DNA of 64,000 nt, from NCBI GenBank assembly GCA_964035545.1, contig OZ037767.1, positions 12,806,301-12,870,300 on the forward strand. The letters are read 5' to 3'. The DNA is from Bugula neritina. Taxonomy: Eukaryota > Bryozoa > Gymnolaemata > Cheilostomatida > Bugulidae. Of this stretch, positions 19,757 through 61,400 are shown piece by piece. Every line of letters begins with the position of its first letter. The stretch's first letter is position 1. The notes below the pieces were generated by a model, which had not been told where the DNA came from, did not search any database, and was given only the letters and a program-made list of their open reading frames with translations. Position numbers and translations under genes: made by a program.

Positions 19757-22700
19757 AAATGAAAAAACTTCTTCAAGAATGGAAAAAGTTACATCACGTT
19801 AGAGATTCTTACACAAACTTTTCTGATAAGTTTACTAAAAGTCAAACAAAACGCAGAACAGCCTTACTCAACACAATATACACTGTTCAATTGTATATTT
19901 ATGTTGACTACAACCTGAAGAAAACGTAAGTCAATTTTAAAGCTATACATTAATCAGTTTGTATTATTTAAAATTGTCTTTTTGCTGCATATGATAAAAT
20001 AGTGATTACTACTTTCATGTGAAAAACAAATTTTAAAAGTTTCCATGTGACAAAAAACGACTAAATATACAAAATAACTAAAATATCAACATAGGTTATG
20101 GCTGTGTAGGCCAGTATAAAACTCTTTAATTATTTGCAATTGGTAAATTTTAAAACAAATAGCAAATTCTAGTTAGTCTACTATAACTTGCTATGACTTA
20201 CAGTCATGACACCTTGACATGATGACAGGAGGTGTCATGACAGTGGGTCATGACACACTGTTATGACAGTGTGTTATGACACATACAATAATCACGAATC
20301 ACAAGATGACACTTATTCAAAGCATGTTTTGATGGTTGTTCATACTTACCAGGTTGTCTGATTCAGCCAGGCGATTAGGTTGGCAAGGAACGGATGAAGA
20401 TTACATCAAATTTTTTGTTAGTCACCTAGTCAATGAGGTAACTCACGCAAGTTTATAGTCCCTATCCCTGTGAGAAACTCCTGATATGAAGGGTTTTTGT
20501 TAAAGCGGGCTATAAGAACTTATTCAGATGGGGCACAGGAGCAATTATGACTGGATGCTCTTTCTAACATCACCAATGGCCTTTGTCAGAGTTCAAAACC
20601 ATGACTCTGTGCTTACTATAGGCAAACGCTATAACGCTTAGACCACGGCGGCTCCCTGGATACTCATTTCATTAATTTTTCATCCCTTAAAATTTAAAGA
20701 GTATGTTTTGAAGTATTAGCTTTTGTTTCACTCATCAGTAGGATTAATTTCAAGTTTAAAGCACTGTTTATAGGAAAGTACAAAAAAATGATTGCTACAA
20801 TGCAAAGTTTTTATTGCATTATATTATCTATCGTTTTGTAGATTTTTATTTATTTGCAGGTAGATGTGCGGTATCAGAGCATAGATACAGCCAGTGTCAA
20901 CAGCAGACATAGTTGGGCTATACAAGTGAAACTTTCTCATATAAGCATCGCTACAGTATGTGCCTGTAAATTAAGTTTTTTTTCCAAGTTTAAAAGTTTC
21001 AAAATAGCTGTCTTCAATAATTCTTGAGTGGTTCATGATAATTACATATACTTGAAATATGAACTTCCGTAAAATGTAATTGTATTCCTTGAAATTGCAA
21101 AAAGCATTTTTGTATAACAGAACAATTTCTGATTACAGAATATTGTAAATTGTTGTAACTCAAATTTTTGAACGAACTGGTTTTTAACAGTCGAATGCAG
21201 ACTCTCCTTGGACTAATGCCAGCCCCACAGGATATGTAGATGCCCCCAGTGCTCTTCACTCTTTTACTCAATGGGTTATTAGGAATGATGGCAATCTGCC
21301 AACTGATGCTGACCACTTTATGCTGCTAACGAGGTTAGATATATCTAAGCATTCATAATTATTATTAATATAATGGACAAATTTAGGTTGCTTTTTCTAA
21401 AGTGTTTGATTAATCTAAACTTTAAATAATGACTACCTACTCAAGGAAAAAGTTCTCCAATAGCTAGACTGTTGTACTCTGTTTAGAGCTAAAGCCATAC
21501 AAAAAATATCTCAATATCTACTGTCAGCAGAAACTGTTCAAAAAGTTCAAAAGTTCAAAAATCACTTTATACCTATTTGACTGATCACTATTTAGTGAGC
21601 CGGTTTTTGCTTTTGATTCAGTTTTATTCCAATCAGTTGGGCATCATTGTGAATAGCGAGTGAGATTGAAAACATCTGGCAGTTCAGCTAATGGCAATTG
21701 ATATAGTCATGTTTTTTCTGACAACATAATAACTGCGTATAACAAGTAACTACACTAGTTAGTGGTAAAGTTTTAGGCAATGTAAAATTTCACTCATTAC
21801 TTTTTTCTGCTAGTTTACTGATAGTTACTGAGAAAAATTACTGCTTTCAGTGTTGATTTGACATTAGATGGTAATGCTGGTATTGCTGGGTACGCTTATC
21901 TACAGAGTATGTGTGGAAGTCAATCAACATCCATAATAGAGTATCACACATCCTCAACTTTGGCTCATGAGCTTGGTCACAGGTTGGTTAATTTCACTGA
22001 AAGTTTCTATTTTCAGTGAAATTTAAAACACATTTTACATGTTGTCTAAGTGTTCAAATCATTAAAAATCAAGCTTTTTTTTATTTAAAGTTAATGGCAC
22101 CTTTAATTAAATGTAAATATATAAATTTAAAGAAAAACTGAAAAATTTTTGAACTTGATTTTTTTGAGACAAATAAAAGCAATCTTAAAAAACTTACTTA
22201 CTTGAGTACAACTTGCGTTTTTGTAAATTTTAAAATAATAATAATTGCAAATTTTTATAATTTTGCTCAGCCTTGGAGCGTATCACGATGTTTATGAGAA
22301 CGGTTGTGATGGGAGAGAACAGTATGTGATGGCAGCAAGCGGTGACGACTTCTCCAAAGAGGTTGCAGGGAATGATTGGATGTTTTCTAAATGTTCTGTC
22401 AAATCATTTGATGCCTTCTTTACATCTTTAAACAGGTGAAGATATCAATGGGAGTCAATTAGTTTTTAATTAAATCAAATACTTAACTATGTTATTATTA
22501 CGCCAAAAGAAAGCATAATTGATTTAAGATTTTTCTTCTAAATTTTGAACAAAGTAGTATTGAGCAGACAATAGCTTAAATTTGTTAATATTTGATCTTC
22601 ACTCAAGTGAGAGAAGCAAACAAAGCATTTTATTTTCAAGTTCACTATAAGGAAGATGTCCCTGCATATGATATAAAATTGGTTAGCTGCAGCAACTAGG

Positions 22701-24465
22701 TTTTATTCGCTATACTAGTTTATATTCATATTTCGAAATGCTTATATATATATAGTGGATTCAGTAACTGCAACTCTATAAGACAAGGGCAATACTTGGA
22801 GACAATTCTGTTAGATTGTATCTGCTGTTACTCCAATAAGTATACTATTCCAATGCTAATAATCGAATATAACTTATACAATACTGTGATAATTTTATTA
22901 TTTGCCATTTTTTAGATTTGTAGCTATATGCATTCAATAGTAAAACATAATTAATATTTAGATGAACAAACAATAGTTTTTAAGTAATTTAATCTCACCG
23001 TATTATGATCAACTGTAAATTTAGCTGATAATAATCTGTTTTGTAAAAAAATTGCAGCAAGGATGAAAACTGTTTGCTTAATACTGGAAGGTATATTGAT
23101 ACATGGAGAGAAAACTCTCAACAAAAATTTGGACAATACGTAACATTACATGAACAATGCCGTTTATTTCACGGAGATAATTATTATTATATTGTATGTA
23201 TATGAAAAGAATATATATATATATATATATACTATACGATAATATTATTAAACACTACAATAATGTTTAATAAGTTCCACACAAAAATTAAATGTATAAG
23301 TAGTTTGAATTTAAAAAGTAAACATTGAAATATTGCTTTAAGCATATTATTATTCTGATCAAGTTAGCATATAAAAATCTGTTAAGAATAACTAAATAAA
23401 AGAATTGTGTACTTGAAGTAGACACTTATTTTGTAAAAATATTTCTTTGCATACTTGAGGTTCGAAGATTTCCAGACGTGTGCAGAGCTCTGTGGTGTAC
23501 TATGAATGGTAGAAATGCTTATACTAAACAGCCAGCTTTGCAGTACACTAGCTGTGGAATGAACAAGGTAAGACAACTACTAAAAATTTATGTAATTTAA
23601 GTAATAACAAAAATACTATTGAAATAACCTAAATCTAGTAATACACATAAATGTATGAGTCATACAGCATGTTTTCAAATCCTAAAATTGTGATATACAT
23701 AAAAAGAACAAAAGCCCATCTAATAAAATTTTACAAACTAGTAAATATTATGATGTTTTTATTGCAGTGGTGTGTAAAGGAAAAATGTGTGTTTGACGCT
23801 GTGGCACCGCAAATTGATGGTAAGAAAAATATTGCATCTAATATCAGATTTAATATTTTATTTTGTAAAACTGAAAAAAAAACTTAAAACTAACAATTAA
23901 CAAAACTAAAAGTTTTGTAAAAAAAATATATTTTAGCAGCCATGTTGAATCATTTAGTTTATGTATAATGAAAGCCCAAGACTTATACTTGAGTTTTAAA
24001 ATACTTTTAGCAAAGTGCCCAGCTGGAAATAAGCCAGGAAACTTTTTACTAAGTTCTCAAGTGATGAATTGCAAAACCGTTACATCTGAGGATTGCAACA
24101 GACATAATTTGGTACGACAATTATGCTGTAGCAGTTGCAAGAAATTTGCCACCCCTTGGCTTGGACCTGATTGCCCTTATGGAGACAAGAATCTGTTCCA
24201 TTCTATACACTCATATAAGAAAACCGTTTGTCCCGAAATTACTCTGTCACAATGCTCATACGATCCAGCTGTACAGACATCTTGCTGCCAAACATGCTGT
24301 GAGTTCAGCCGACCAGAGTTGCCTTTCACGTGTCTTGAAGAAGAATTTGTGACGACCACCTCTGAACTTCCAAATTCATTGGCTTCCTTCATCGACCCAT
24401 CTTTAACTTTAGTGTTGATATTGAATATCCAACAAGTTCTATTTATTGATATAATTTTTTTCTGA
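19757..24465 (+). CDS. MP-B: ADAMTS-like reprolysin (5' exons not found)
   Basis: Exons: 19757-19925, 20353-20437, 20860-20955, 21191-21333, 21851-21982, 22271-22435, 23058-23193, 23460-23567, 23768-23819, 24011-24465, matching MP-C exons 5-14 in phase and mostly in length. About 512 residues: basic site QTKRR, metalloprotease starting YTVQLYIYVDYNL, zinc site HELGHSLGAYHD split by an intron after HELGH, Met-turn YVMAAS, an ADAMTS disintegrin-like Cys region, the ADAMTS Cys-rich block RALWC...SCGMNKWCVKEKCV, then two PLAC/ShK-like Cys blocks joined by WLGPDCPYGD, and a hydrophobic C-terminus (LTLVLILNIQQVLFIDIIFF) that looks like a GPI signal or TM. No thrombospondin repeat. An in-frame ATG at 19,732 (MLIVFVLL) could be an alternative start; otherwise exon 5 is entered at phase 1 from unseen exons. 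Confidence 0.85.
20446..20658 (-). mobile_element. tRNA-derived SINE copy 1
   Basis: Minus strand: head GGAGCCGCCGTGGTCTAAGC with an A-box-like GTGGTCTAAGCG and a decayed B box, then a body GGCCATTGGTGATGTTAGAA and a tail block ATAATTGCTCCTGTGCCCC. In an MP-B intron, just after an exon donor. Same family as 26.36 and 49.38 kb. Confidence 0.7.
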
Positions 24466-24542
24466 AAACAGTTGCAATTTGCATAAAAGTTTTGGAACTA
24501 TTGGTTACAGTTGATTGCCTGTTCAGTTGTCTTTTTCATATC

Positions 24543-24548
24543 ATTAAA
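24543..24548 (+). terminator. Candidate polyadenylation signal of MP-B
   Basis: ATTAAA about 80 bp after the MP-B stop codon. Confidence 0.35.
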
Positions 24549-24580
24549 CATGCTCTAGTAAAGAAAATCTAAGGCCTATA

Positions 24581-24582
24581 TA

Positions 24583-24664
<82 letters not shown>
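24581..24664. repeat. (TA)n microsatellite between MP-B and MP-C
   Basis: Near-pure TA tract of about 80 bp, followed by TTTATA and GCATAT variants. Confidence 0.9.
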
Positions 24665-24675
<11 letters not shown>

Positions 24676-25188
24676 TTATATTTATATGCATATGCATATG
24701 CATACTGTATTTGCAATAGAAAATAATGAAACAACATAGTATGTAGTATAAAGTAGTTGGATTATATAGTAAAGCATAGCACCCTATTAGCAATTATCAC
24801 AATATACAGCATAATACATATTATTTCAACCTAGTAAAGAAAATTTTAATTGAATTTCCATATTTCATGTTTCTATTTATTTTAAATGTATAAAAGTAAT
24901 TTTCAGCTTAGATTTAGTAGTTTAATAATATATTTTGGTTTGGCATTTGAAATTTATACTTGATAGGTATTATAATTTGTTTTGATGCATAATCTTTGAT
25001 TTGAAAATATTTGCATTGGAGATTACAAATATGCTTGCAATCTTGAAATATTTGAATAAATTCATCAACTTTATGCTCACAATGTAATCAAGAAATTCTT
25101 CCAACTCAACAATCAACATTAAAATTCAATGAAGGTAAAAGAAATTATAGCTGCCAGCTTTCATTCCTAATAAGGGAAAAAATAAGTG

Positions 25189-37327
<12,139 letters not shown>

Positions 37328-37383
37328 ATTTATTATAATATTTGAATTATTTTGCTGTCTATTTAGATAATTTGACAAATAAA
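37328..37383 (+). terminator. MP-C 3' UTR with AATAAA signal
   Basis: AATAAA at 37,378-37,383, about 50 bp after the MP-C stop codon. Confidence 0.55.
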
Positions 37384-38035
37384 GTTATGCAAGGATAAAA
37401 TGATGCAATATTTATTGTATTATTGTAGTAACGTTTTGCCATCCCATCATGTAGCAACATGATTAGTCATCTATAATCCTTTGATAGCAAAAGATATTTT
37501 ATTTTTAGTTGTCAAGCACTTGGATATACATTATAAGACAACATACTTTAACTGAAATGCTTTGTTATGCAACATTGTATTAGTGCTATAGATCTGATTC
37601 ACACAATTTTTATCTTTAGATATAAAGTTTTTCTAATGCTTCGTTCAGATTAGAATAGGTTGTCACAATATTGTTATAAAGACATATTTTTTATTACTTA
37701 TTTACAAACCATTAAAGCTTTGCATTACTGAATAGCATTGCAAGCGCATTCTTTCCCAGAGTAGGCTAGCTGCTGTTGTCTTCAGTCAACCATTTTCTTG
37801 TCAGATCTACTACAGCTAGCAAGCTGACTGACAAACCACCATTGTATATTTATAATTATACATATTACTTTTTTACGCTGCATCTTTTTGAAAATTTTAC
37901 CTACAATAGTATTATTTTCAAAATGTAATGTGCACCACATACCAAACAAGAATCACTATATGAAAAAGTGTAAGTTCATTTTAGATTATAGGTGTTTTGA
38001 TATCAGACTTGTTTGTAGTAATTCTCGGTAATTAA

Positions 38036-38121
38036 GTAGCAGCAGCAGTAGCAGTAGCTGTAGCAGTAGCAGTAGTAGTAGTAGTAGTAGTAGTAGCAGT
38101 AGCAGTAGCAGTAGCAGTAGC

Positions 38122-38159
<38 letters not shown>

Positions 38160-38187
38160 CAGTAGCAGTAGCAGTAGCAGTAGTAAT
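38036..38187. repeat. (AGC/AGT)n trinucleotide array
   Basis: About 150 bp alternating AGC and AGT triplets (CTG/CTA class on the other strand). The poly-Leu ORF over it is an artefact. Confidence 0.9.
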
Positions 38188-38369
38188 AGCAATATTAGTA
38201 CTACTAAAAGCTGTTGTATTATAATGTACTTACTATATAATAGTTCTATGCTTTTACTAGATCAAGTTTACCTTCAGTTAAATAAAGTTATCGCCATCTT
38301 AAAAACTACACTTTCTCGTGTTCATTGTCTAACAAAATATAATCTACTGCATTCACAGTCATAATATTA

Positions 38370-38512
38370 CAGTAGCAGCGGCAGCAGCGGTAGCTGAAGC
38401 GGTGGTGATGGTGGTGGTGATGGTGATAGTGATGGTGGTGGTGATGGTGGTGGTGATGGTGGTAGTGATGGTGGTGGTGATGGTAGTGGTAGGTGGTGGT
38501 AGATAGTAGTTG
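38370..38512. repeat. (GGTGAT)n-like array
   Basis: Imperfect GGT/GAT/AGT triplets, preceded by AGC/GGC units. Confidence 0.85.
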
Positions 38513-40703
38513 TAATTAATTTTTAAACCATCTGTAACTTTTATGAATGATTTGGCATGCCTGGGCTACCTCTGCCAATTGATGAATGGGGCGGGAAGAT
38601 ATTTTAACTGCTATTATATTATACTACTAGCTATAGCTCTTAAAATAATCAGCCCACATCTTTCAGATGAACTGAAAGGTTACAGATTGAAAGTGATTCT
38701 CATAACATTTATAAATTAGATAGAGATAGTACTGTGTTGTATGAATTACAAATATTTCACGCTGTTATTAAATTCAATAAAAAAAACATGTTGAATTAGA
38801 ATTAGTGAATCTCACTAACACAATCACATAGTACTATATAAAGTTATAGCCAGAAAGATAAAACCAATCAGAGGGCAATCTTCATAAATATGCCAGCTAG
38901 CAGTCAGCTTTAATTTTCTAAAGTATTAGGGGTAATAGTACTGACAGTGCCGAAGCCTAAAGGCGGCAGCTCCAGCAATAAGACCTTTGTTATCTTGTCT
39001 ATAGCAACGAGTGTTATTTTAAAGTTGATAATTTTTACTTATACTATCTGCATAAACACAATTACCACCTGTATTATACAAATTTTTATGTGCACAAATT
39101 AAGAATGAGTGGTAGCAAAACATTACGCTTGGATAATGAATTCGGTAGTTACTAAGTATGCTAGCCCGTCATTATATCTAGGTATCATATTATCAACAGC
39201 TAGCTTTAACATCTACAAATGATTCAGATATGCAGTTGTTTATACCATAATACAGATCATTATAAACAAGTAAATGTGTTGTTTGGAAGGCACCACAGAT
39301 GTACATGTTCAAAGCATGCCTACAATTTTATATTATACCAAACACATTTATAGGATTACAAGGTTTTTGTTGTATTTATATCTTTCATTGTCATTGTGAT
39401 TAGATTATTACCATTGATGATTGTTGATGAAGTTGCAATCTCTGTATTTTGCTGAACTATGTTTAACCTTTGTATTCATATGCGCTATTTTATAAACTTC
39501 TAAACCTTCAAAAATACAAGAAAACAGTTATATCATATATTCTGGAAACATAAATATTTAGTTAAATTATTGAACTTGCGTTATAAATTCCTTCAGTGCT
39601 TTGTGTCATCCCATTTTCTATTTCATGTTTTAAGGGCGTTTACTAAAAAACTCGAGATCCGATTAATATCTTTCACTTAAAAATTTATGTTTAGGTAAGT
39701 TGTAAATGGTCTCGACATAGATTCATGGAATATGATTAAAATGAAATTTTAATCATATAATATCTATTCATTTCTCTAAAAAATAGATTACAGCTATAGT
39801 CTCAAATGCTATTTTTTAATTAACTTCCTTTTTAGTTTACATTGCTCACAGATTTCCCACGTAACATAGTCACAAATCACAAAAGTACATGAGGGCTAAG
39901 CACTACAGCCCATTATGTTTGTTTCGTAATAAATCCATTTCCGTATCAGCGTTTTTTGTTCTAAGTACAGTACTGTGAGAAATTGTGTAATGGTGGGCAC
40001 ATATATCAGACAGGCAACTCTCTGTTGGACCGGTAGTATTCCACCTGTATTAGAGGCCAAGTATCTGGCCTAGTACAACGCCTACTAACACGCAGACAAT
40101 GGATAGTTATTTTACGATATGCATGGGACTCACTAATTGGAGTTGATTGACAGCGGCTTAGATAGCTGCAGTAAAATAGCAGCAGTGGATTAGTTAGGTT
40201 GTGTTTTTGCTAACATAACTATGTTAAGTTTTTCCTTTGTGTTTAGTTAGTTACTTTTTTATTATTCGTATAAATAAATTCATTCATACTCTAAGTCGGT
40301 AGCATTGCTTTTAGGATAACTACCCATAATAAGTAAATCATAAATACACAATGATACCTATAGGCTATATTTTAAATATAACTGAATTAAATAAAACAAA
40401 ATGCAAATTTTCAAAACTAGTACAATAGCAGAAAAACGCTTACCTAAATAGTAAAGAAGCTTGTTCAGAATAAATTAAGTTAACAATTTAATACAAAAAT
40501 CATTTTTGCTAACTTTCAAATATATGGTGCAAAATCATATTAGAAATATCCTAAAACATAAAAACTTTGAATTAAAATCAAAAAAGAAAATTAAATATAC
40601 TGACAAGATTTTTGCAAAAAAATCCTCATAAATATAAATAAAAGCAGCAGATAATAGTTTCATAGCAAAAACCGGGCTATGTTATTATAAGTATAAATAC
40701 TGC

Positions 40704-56747
<16,044 letters not shown>

Positions 56748-58400
56748 CTGTCTCGTTTCGTAGATAAATTCTCCTTTGTAAAGTGAGTTTTTAGACGAGG
56801 TGAGTCTTTGAGTCAGTCCATAAGTTTGCTGAACTTTGAGAAGTTACTGGCTCTATGTACACACGACAAAGTAATGCCTGCTAATTATCAAGAGCTGAGG
56901 GATTTCAATGGCTTCATACTACTATGTAAGTAAATGGGTCAGTGAACACAACTAATGAAAAGTCGTGTATATCATTATGTACAATATGACAAAAGCTATT
57001 TCATCTAACCATTTTACATGTATTGTTGCTTTCTTAGTTGAAGCAAGCATCAAAATTTTTGCACTGAATAGCACTGGTCATGTTTTATTAAAGCTTACTA
57101 TGATCACAATGGTCAATTTAAGCAAAGCATGTGACCAGACATATCCAGGTATAATCAGTCTAAAGAAAATAATATTAAGAATAGGTCAGTTTAGCTTTCC
57201 GTAAAACATTGTGCTTGCTCAGCGTGCTGCATACCAGGAATTACTTCCGGCTGACATGCTTTTGGCTAATGAGTTGATTTTTCTGCTCAGCACAAAATAT
57301 ATTTTCTATAAATAGGGTCTAAATGCACTAACATCATGGTTAAAGATCTGTGGTGCGTTACTCTACTTGGCAGCTTATGTTGATTAACACATGACTTTAG
57401 TTTTTAGTATTATGAGCAAATCAAACGCTTCCATCCTGTATTTCATAAAAATGTTTAATTTACCTCCATTTGCTTCATTCTAGATGAAACTATGACCATG
57501 TAACCATCAACAATAATTTCTACACTGCAATAGTTTATTTTAAATAACCAGGGGAAAACACATTAACGAGAAATATAAAAGCAATTGGGATACAAAAAGC
57601 TCTAACATACTTCAAAAGTTGGCAGATAAACATCAAATGAAACCATTTTCAACATTATTTTAAATATCAACAATTTGAAACTGAGCAAAATTCTACATTT
57701 TACTGCCTTTCGGAACCAAATCAATTTCTAAAGTCAAAAGTTTTCGCACTCAATCCAAGTAACAAATTATTGTTTGTCGAACCTAGTTTGACCCTATGAT
57801 TATGCTGTTAACATTCTACTACTGTTGATCTAAAATAGCATGCATTGCATTTAAGTGATTAAATCCATCATAGAGAAACCACAGTTGGAAATCAGCTGAT
57901 GATTCTGATTAAAACTATGATGCAAGAACTTAAAGTATTTAAACATTGAGCATTTTAGTTTTAAATTAAAATAAGCAAGTTTATTCCTGAATCGCCTACA
58001 AGTTACAATAGCATGCACTATATACAAATGTACAATCAATAACAAAATAAAACACCTAGATAGATGGTGTGGGTTAAAGGTTAGTAGACACTAGCAATAT
58101 AATATCATAACATGTCGTATAATGATAAGGTACAAAGCCAAAAAATACTGCAAAATTGTTGGCTGAAAATTTGAAATATTTCAACATCTCTATAAAAAAA
58201 ATGTTACACAATTGATCAGAATAAAAAGCATTGTATAATAATAAGTTCAAATATAATAGATAATGACAGTTTATTAAACAATGCTTACTTGTGAGTTTGC
58301 TGTACTGAAATTGATTAACTTCTACAGAATGAATTAAACAGATATAAAGTTACAAATCAATGACGTTATAGACAATTTGTTATACTGCACTGTCATATAG
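56748..58400. other. Intergenic between mucin 5' end and IRF2BP 3' end
   Basis: Contains the mucin promoter by position and the IRF2BP 3' UTR. No TATA box, RNA gene or repeat that I can support. The plus ORF at 56,965-57,204 shows no motif. Confidence 0.5.
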
Positions 58401-61400
58401 CTAGACACTCTCTCTTTCCTGTTTCACTCTAATGGATTGAAGCTCCTTGCTTTCATCTTCACTACCCGACACAACAAGTCTATCATTAGCCGACTTTTCC
58501 ACAGGCTTTTCCGAATATGACGGGCGACTTAGCACCCCCACTTCATTTTTATCAGAACTACCTTTACTAACTCTATCTTCTTTTTCAGCTCCCCTGTCGC
58601 CAGTAAGTTTCTCAGTCGTCATGTTTAACCGTTCACTGGGCACGCTCAGTCGGTCTGAAAGTTTCTCCTCACGGTGTGAAACTGAGCGGTCGTGATTGTA
58701 TTTGGGCGCGGTGTAAGTAGACAGGATGTGGGTAATCTCCGTCGGCAGAAACGCCCACGGCACCGAGCCTCCCTCTAGAGGGCATTGCTTGCCACTCGGA
58801 CAAAACACGTCTTTCTTTGTACCCACTAAAACCAAATGCAATAAAAATATAATTAACAATTGGTTATCCCTTCGAGGACACAAGGTTGACTGTCATGTAA
58901 CTGGCTCCACACAAAGTCAAGGTTGCGGGAAAGTGACCTACCTTGTTGATGTTTGATGCTGTCTTTGCTGCATGGGAAGCAGAACTTGTGTAGTTTGATG
59001 GTGGGACACTGGACGTAGTGTGCATCCTCCAGCTGGGAACAGCAGAGGTAACACTTCATCTTCTGATCAATACTCAGCCTCTCCTCACTCCCTGAGCTCT
59101 TCGACGAGCTCGCAGACGACCTGCAATACAACAGGAAATGGGCGTGACTCTGTGAATGACATCATGTCACGGGCAAGGTGAAGACAGAGACAAAATCAAC
59201 CGCCCACATGAACTAACCTGAGGCGATCAAATGCAAATTGAACACTGATTGGCTGTAAGGATTTCAAGAATACAAAAAGTTTAATCTAACCAATTTTCTT
59301 TCCCTATGAATACAAAACTATTGATTAGTTTATACGTACCTTTGGTACCAACACAGAGTAACATAGAGGAGTGATGTGCTAGTGAAGTGGTGGAGAGAGA
59401 GCAGGTCTTAGTTAACAACCAACTATTTAGTAGAAAATACTTTGTCAACAGTGATTTTAGCTTGCAATCAAATATTAAACCGCTACAAAGGTCACACTTT
59501 AATAATCAGAACCCACAAATGGCCTAAAAACTCGATAACCAAACATTGACATACTGGCTGGTTAGTATCTGTCCGGCATTGGAGAGGTTGGTGACTGAAG
59601 AAACCGAGCTATGGTTGTGAGTGACCTCAGTGGGAGTCAGTCGCTCTACCAGAGCATCTATACCAGACCTGGGACGACCTCCACTGGGTAAACCATTGGT
59701 TAAAGAGGAGGGGACAATTCCTAAAGCAAAAACATGTTTGCTCAAGATAATGAATTAATATATAGATATAATGCAAATAAGTGCAGTTGACAAAGCACAG
59801 ACTGTAGGCAGTGCATTAGAATGTGACTACTAGGGGAAGTAAGCAGAGCAACAGGATATAATTTACACTAACTTCATTAGAACAGGTAATGTGACCATTT
59901 CTACAGACAACTTTAAATGCTCACATACCCTAGAAATAAATAATACATCTTTTAAATTCGAACTGATGCCTTGAAAAATTAGAACAGGATAAAATTTATA
60001 AAAAAATGTAGTTTAACTGATTTTGCCCATGAGAAAGCTCTATAATATTTGACTGAAAAGATTAAAAGAAGATGAACGCCCAGCATTGCATTCAATTTGA
60101 GCATAACCCACCAGTTGAAATTCAAAGGCACCATAAAAGAAAAAACAAACTAATAATAGGAGAAAATTCCTTTTGATTATTCAAACAATGACCGCAAAGT
60201 GAGCTGAAGCATGGTGTCTCCATTGTGCATATCAACTCAGACTAAAACCCGCATTCATCTGTGAAATTGATGGAAGTTATCCTCCACACAATGAAAACAG
60301 ACACTTAATGGTGAAAACTGTAAGGGAATAGAATAGTACAAACCTCTACTAGTAGAAGGGCTGTCATAGGAAGGGGAAGGTGTGATACTGAGAGAGAGGC
60401 TGTTGGGACGTCTCGCCGCTGGACTCGGCAGGTGGGCGGGCCGTTTAGCAGCACTAGCCCCTAATGATGTCATATCACCCTGGCAAAGTATGCAAATACT
60501 TCAAGTGAAATAACAAACTAAATCACAGAAATTTAACAACAATACAAATACCAAAATAAAGTGAAGTTATACACATTTCACTAAGTCTATAAAAACAAAA
60601 CCTAACTTCATATGAGAATAGAAAGAGAGGAAAATCCCAAAAATATTTTTTATTTATAACACAGAGATGTGTAGCTATACCAATGGGTAAATACTATGTA
60701 TGTACATAATAGGTGTGTATGTGTGTATGTGTGTACGTACATAGGAAGTGTGTACTTACTCAACAGGTGTGTATAAGTGTTACCTGTTTTCTCTTAGGCG
60801 ATTTTCTGTCAGTCCCAGAATCGGAGCTGGTGGGAGGGGAGTTGTCATGACAGGACGTTACTGTAAACTTAGGTAGAGCGGGGTAGTTTGGATCCACTCT
60901 TGGCACTGGGAGGTACTCTTCTTTAACCACTTCCTAAACAAGCAATTTTAATCCTTTATCGAAATACAGAGTAAAGCTTAGTTGAAAAAATTGAACATTC
61001 CTGGAGTCTGATGCCTATTCTAATTTACTCAAATATTCCACCAGAAATGCAGCTCTTAATATTCACAACAAGCTGATATCAACAAATGGCAAGCAGCCGG
61101 CATTAAGCAAAATATGCACGTACATTTATGGAAAGACTGGGAATTCAAATTGCATTATGCTATGTACTATGTAGAGAGACGACTCCAAGGTCAATTTGCA
61201 ACAAATATAATTAGATGGTCATAATATTAACTAAAAGCACATTTTCTGGAATTAAAACTGGAGTTGAAATTGGAAATAAAGGTGTTGGCTTTTATTTTAT
61301 ATGCAACTGCACTACTTTCACCGATTGTAGGTAATTGAAGGTAAAACCATGACACTATCAAAGTGAGCAATCAGCACCACAGACTAGTCTCAACTGACAA

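Larger units (their letters stand above)
37384..40703. other. Intergenic between convergent MP-C and mucin genes
   Basis: No gene recognised. Holds two trinucleotide arrays (listed separately); otherwise AT-rich sequence without repeats I can name. Confidence 0.6.

Noticed and set aside
37986-38192. Poly-Leu ORF
   Set aside because: Translation of the AGC/AGT array in intergenic DNA.
56965-57204. 79-codon plus ORF in the mucin upstream region
   Set aside because: No motif, no splice context, AT-rich composition; likely chance.
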